Part shown: one piece after another, positions 32,958 to 36,310 of the stretch
How positions within the stretch are numbered: position 1 is the first letter of the stretch
Layout: each line of letters opens with the position of its first letter
From: Streptomyces alboflavus
GTDB taxonomy: Bacteria > Actinomycetota > Actinomycetes > Streptomycetales > Streptomycetaceae
DNA: 36,310 nt
Direction: 5' to 3'
NCBI RefSeq assembly: GCF_000716675.1
Contig: NZ_JNXT01000074.1
Span: 1-36,310, forward strand
Made by a program: the position numbers and the translations under genes
The notes under the pieces: model-generated
Seen by the model: only the letters and a program-made list of their open reading frames with translations
The model's database searches: none
What the model was told of the DNA's origin: nothing

Positions 32958-33043
32958 GCCCCTGCCAGGGCATCGGCACCTTCCGTAACATCGCTGAGTA
33001 CGAGCCCACTTACCCCACAAGGATCAGGACCAGGACACCCGCC

Positions 33044-36000
33044 ATGGCGCGACGAACCACCCCAAGCTCGACGGGTCCGCGGAACCGGACGCCTCAGCCC
33101 CTGCCGGGGCGTCGGCGCTCGGCAGGGGACTTCGTCAAGGCGTGCCTCGCCTTCGTGGCCCTCGCCGCGCTGGTCGTCGGCGTGCCCGGCGCGCTCGCCT
33201 ACTTCGTGGGGTGGCCGCTGCCCGGCGGCGCGCCGTCCCTCGACTGGCTCCAGCAGGAGATCACCGTCGGCACGTTCATCAACGTGCTGACCGTGGTGGT
33301 CTGGCTGGCCTGGGCCCAGTTCACGGCGTGCGTCCTGGTGGAGGTGAAGGCGGCCCTTTCCGGCGTGGGGATGCCGGGGCGGGTGCCGGGGGCCGGGGCG
33401 AGCCAGGTCCTCGCGCGGCAGCTCGTCGCCGCGCTGCTGCTCGTGGGCGCCACGGCGGCCAGCTTCGCGCCGGGGCTCTCGCAGTTCGGGCAGTCCCTGG
33501 AGGGCAACCAGAAGCCGGCCGCGGCCGCCGCGCAGCAGACGCCGGGCGTCCTCGGGCAGGACCAGCAGTCCGCCGCGGCAGGTGCCGCGGCCGCCCTCGC
33601 CGAGCAGGCGGGCCGGGCCGCGGCCAAGGCGGGCACGGGGCAGGACGGGGACACGAAGTTCTACCGCATCCAGCCCCCGGAGGGACGCCACCACGACTCG
33701 CTCTGGGAGATAGCCGAGCGCCACCTGGGGGACGGGCGGCGGTACAAGGAGATCTACCAGCTCAACAAGGACCGTGAGCAGCCCGACGGTTCGCGGCTCT
33801 CCGAGGCCAGCCTGATCCGGCCCGGCTGGATCATGGAAATGCCCGCCGACGCGCACGGCGGTGAACTGGTGCAGATGCCCGACGAGGCCCCCAAGGTCTC
33901 CGAGGAGGTCCGCGAGCAGATCTCGGACTACGCGAAGACCGGGGACCAGCGCCACGGCGGCGGCGCGCAGGAGAGCGGCGGCGACCGGCAGGGTGGCGGT
34001 GACCGGCAGGGCGGCGGCGGTTCCGTCGACCAGGACACGGCGCACATCACGATCCCCGAGCAGCGGCCGGACGGCGGCGCGCGCGGGGACGGGCAGGACC
34101 GGCAGGGCGGCCAGAGCCCCCAGGGCGATGGCGAGGAGACCGGCCGGGAGAGCGGTACGCCCGCCGCGGCCGAGTCCGACGACTCCGGCTTCGGGCTGCC
34201 CGAGGCACTCATCGGCGCGCCGCTGCTCGCCGCCGGACTGCTCGGCGCCCTCGGCCGCCGCCGACGGCAGACGCTGTGGCAGTCGGCGATGGGCGCCGTC
34301 GGCCTGCGCCGCGGCATGGAGCCGCCGACGCCGACCGGCTCCGCCGCCGACGCCCAGGACGCGCTGCTCGTCGGCGCCGACCCCGCGGGCGTGCGGCTGC
34401 TCGACCGGTCGCTGCGCGGCCTCGCCGCCGCGCTGACGGAGGAGTCCCGCCCGCTGCCGACGGTGTACGCGGCCTGGCTCAGCAACGGCGACCTGCACCT
34501 CCAGCTCGCCCAGGCCTCCGGGCGGCCGCCCGCGCCCTGGCAGTTGGGCCAGGACGAGACGTTCTGGACACTCGCCCGCACGGACGCCGAGCGGTACGGG
34601 GACGTGGACGCCGCCGCGCCCTACCCCGGCCTGGTCTGCCTCGGCACGATGGACGACTCGCGCCTGCTGCTCAACCTGGAGGCCGTGCCCGGCATCGTGT
34701 CCCTCGGCGGCAGCCCGGCCGACCGGGCCGCCGTGTTCGCGTCCGTCGCCGCCGAACTGGCCACCAACGGCTGGTCGGACCGCATGACCATCACCCTCGT
34801 CGGCTTCGGCGAGGACCTCACGGCGCTCGCCCCGAACCGGCTGCGGCACCTGGAGGACGTGGAGGCGCTCATCGAGACGATGGACGCCGAGACCCGGCAG
34901 CGGCGCGGCGCGCTCGGCGCGGCCGGGCACGACTCCGTCCTCACCGGTCGTACGGGCCCCGCCCAGCACACCCGCTGGGCCCCGCACCTGGTGCTGCTCG
35001 CGGACGGGCCGAGCCCCGAGGACGCCGTCAAGCTCGCCGAGCTGGCCGCCGACGCCAGCCGCCTCGGCATCGGCTATCTGGTCGGCTCCGACACCGGTGA
35101 ACTGCCCGGCGCAGCCTGGGAGATGAAGGTCACCGGCGAGGGCAAGCTGCTCGCCCCGCTGCTCGGCCTCGAACTTGAGGCCCAGCTCCTGCCGGACGCG
35201 CTGCGGCGCGCCGTCGTCGAGCTGTTCGTCGCGGCCGACCCGCGGCCCGAGGGCGGCGGCGACGGCTCCGACGGCGGGGCCGCGGCCGCGCCGCCGTTCC
35301 TCGTCGACGTCAGCGAGCAGGGGCGGCCCGCGGTGTACGCGCGGCTTGTCGGCAGCTACGAGATCATCGGCCTGGAGACGCCCGACGGCGAGCGCAGCCC
35401 GCTCCTGCACGAGGCGCTCGCGCTGCTTCTGCTCCACCGCGAAGGGGTGCACCCGCGCGTGCTCGCCTCCGCGCTGTGGCCACGCGGCGTCACCGACGAC
35501 GTGCGGGACGCCCTCGTCGACCGGCTGCGGGACTGGCTCGGCAGCGAGCCCGACGGTTCGCCGCGGCTGCGCGTCGACGCGACCGGGCGCCTCACCCTCG
35601 CCAAGTCGGTCGTGTCCGACCTGGACGTCCTGCGGTCGCTCTACCACGAGGCGACGCAGGGCCGGGGGTCCGGCAACCGCGCCGTGCGCGGGCGGATGCT
35701 CACCGACGCGCTCGTCCTCGTCCGGGGCCCGCTGCTCGCGGACCGGCCCGAGGGGCGGTACGGCTGGCTCACCCACGAGATCGTCGACGCCCAACTGCCG
35801 TTGCTGGTCGCCGACATCGGGCTCGCCCTGTCCGAGTTCCACCTGGAGAAGGACCGGGCCGAGAAGGCCATCGAGGCCCTGAACGCGGCGCTCGGCTCCG
35901 CGCCGGGCGACGAGCGGCTCTGGCACGAGCTGCTGCGGGCCACCCATGCCGTGGGCGACCCCGCACGCCTCCAGGCGCTCGCCGCGGACCTGGTCGCCCG

Positions 36001-36091
36001 CAGCGGGGCCCGTGGGGTGCCTCCCCGGACGGAGGCGCTCCTCGACGAACTGCTCCCGGGGTGGCGGGCGGGGCTCGCCTCTGCGGTATGA
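33044..36091 (+). CDS. Membrane protein with LysM and BTAD domains
   Basis: This is a 1015-residue protein. Three membrane segments (about 30-58, 80-105, 122-148) are followed by an extracellular LysM-like domain (about 205-272: FYRIQPPEG, SLWEIAERHLGDGRRYKEIYQLN, IRPGWIMEMP), a Gly/Gln-rich linker, a fourth membrane segment (about 385-405, EALIGAPLLAAGLLGALG) and an Arg-rich stop-transfer. The large cytoplasmic part ends in a winged-helix-like block (LLLLHREGVHPRVLASALWP) and a BTAD-type helical domain (about 785-1010). LysM binds peptidoglycan; BTAD domains belong to SARP-type activators. Such proteins accompany Tad loci in Streptomyces. It may be a wall sensor or pilus anchor. ATG 33044 lies 199 bases after tadG. 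Confidence 0.85.
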   Translation: MARRTTPSSTGPRNRTPQPLPGRRRSAGDFVKACLAFVALAALVVGVPGALAYFVGWPLPGGAPSLDWLQQEITVGTFINVLTVVVWLAWAQFTACVLVEVKAALSGVGMPGRVPGAGASQVLARQLVAALLLVGATAASFAPGLSQFGQSLEGNQKPAAAAAQQTPGVLGQDQQSAAAGAAAALAEQAGRAAAKAGTGQDGDTKFYRIQPPEGRHHDSLWEIAERHLGDGRRYKEIYQLNKDREQPDGSRLSEASLIRPGWIMEMPADAHGGELVQMPDEAPKVSEEVREQISDYAKTGDQRHGGGAQESGGDRQGGGDRQGGGGSVDQDTAHITIPEQRPDGGARGDGQDRQGGQSPQGDGEETGRESGTPAAAESDDSGFGLPEALIGAPLLAAGLLGALGRRRRQTLWQSAMGAVGLRRGMEPPTPTGSAADAQDALLVGADPAGVRLLDRSLRGLAAALTEESRPLPTVYAAWLSNGDLHLQLAQASGRPPAPWQLGQDETFWTLARTDAERYGDVDAAAPYPGLVCLGTMDDSRLLLNLEAVPGIVSLGGSPADRAAVFASVAAELATNGWSDRMTITLVGFGEDLTALAPNRLRHLEDVEALIETMDAETRQRRGALGAAGHDSVLTGRTGPAQHTRWAPHLVLLADGPSPEDAVKLAELAADASRLGIGYLVGSDTGELPGAAWEMKVTGEGKLLAPLLGLELEAQLLPDALRRAVVELFVAADPRPEGGGDGSDGGAAAAPPFLVDVSEQGRPAVYARLVGSYEIIGLETPDGERSPLLHEALALLLLHREGVHPRVLASALWPRGVTDDVRDALVDRLRDWLGSEPDGSPRLRVDATGRLTLAKSVVSDLDVLRSLYHEATQGRGSGNRAVRGRMLTDALVLVRGPLLADRPEGRYGWLTHEIVDAQLPLLVADIGLALSEFHLEKDRAEKAIEALNAALGSAPGDERLWHELLRATHAVGDPARLQALAADLVARSGARGVPPRTEALLDELLPGWRAGLASAV

Positions 36092-36132
36092 GGGTTCTCG
36101 CGGGGCGCGTTTCTGCGGGGCCCGTGCCCGTC

Positions 36133-36310
36133 GCCCCCGGCGGCAACCGTGGCCGCCGCTCCGCGTCGGCTCTCCCACCCGCCCGCCCGTTGCTGTGGGG
36201 CCCGGGTTCGCCCCCGGGTGGCGTGCGGTGCTCGCCTTGGCCGTCGGGCTTGGCTGGCCGTTGCCCCCGGCGGCAACCGTGGCCGCCGCTCCGCGTCGGC
36301 TCTCCCACCC
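36133..36310. repeat. Direct copies of a 48-bp dispersed repeat
   Basis: A 48-base segment beginning GCCCCCGGCGGCAACCGTGG is present exactly at 36133-36180 and 36263-36310 (window end), 130 bases apart. Each contains a short dyad (GCCCCCGGCGGC...). The motif ends CTCTCCCACCC; a reverse complement of this type lies near 101-120 at the left end of the window. No gene is visible in 36092-36310. Confidence 0.7.

Noticed and set aside
32774..36178. Very long open frame opposite the LysM/BTAD gene
   Set aside because: It mirrors the codon pattern of the plus-strand gene, has no recognisable motif or ribosome site, and such antisense frames are normal in GC-rich DNA. The same applies to the long plus-strand frame over 6708-9929 opposite the ATPase gene.

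Overview
This is high-GC actinobacterial DNA, almost certainly from a Streptomyces chromosome. The base and codon use, the near absence of TTA codons, the dispersed intergenic repeats at both window ends, the futalosine-pathway gene mqnA and the Tad pilus locus all fit that genus. No rRNA, tRNA, CRISPR array or transposase was seen.

Region 1 (1-2741) is housekeeping. It holds a cold-shock protein gene (minus) with its own promoter and terminator, a probably leaderless mqnA (menaquinone synthesis), and a lipoprotein esterase (minus).

Region 2 (2966-23000) is the most unusual part. It looks like a type VII secretion-like (T7SS) locus built around one large EssC/EccC-type ATPase (1490 aa: N-terminal FHA-like domain, two membrane segments, three FtsK-like ATPase domains). 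The ATPase is flanked by two WXG100 small proteins and by a transmembrane Ser/Thr kinase. The other actinobacterial core genes (eccB, eccD, eccE, mycP) are absent from the window. Beyond it lies a roughly 12-kb array of paralogues that I name A, B and C. A is a 410-480 aa putative secreted substrate with a helical N-terminus, a glycine-rich hydrophobic C-terminus and a conserved terminal LNP-type tail. B is a roughly 200 aa soluble beta-rich protein. C is a roughly 275 aa protein that may be an EspG-like chaperone. The order is A1-B1-C1-A2-B2-C2-A3, then B3 (minus), a gene remnant, B4 (plus), two small unrelated genes, and A4 and a more distant B5-like protein (both minus). The A-B-C unit is tandemly duplicated with a period near 3.0 kb. 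A1 carries the only two TTA codons I found, suggesting bldA (developmental) control.

Region 3 (23200-25530) has a TmrB-like P-loop protein, a DinB/DUF664 protein and a secreted trypsin-like protease.

Region 4 (26246-36091) is a compact Tad/Flp pilus operon: cpaB-like, tadZ-like, tadA, tadB, tadC, a Flp-type pilin and three TadE/TadG-like pseudopilins. It is followed by a large membrane protein that joins a LysM domain to a bacterial transcriptional activator domain (BTAD). Many of its genes overlap or nearly touch, which indicates co-transcription. The window ends in intergenic repeats.
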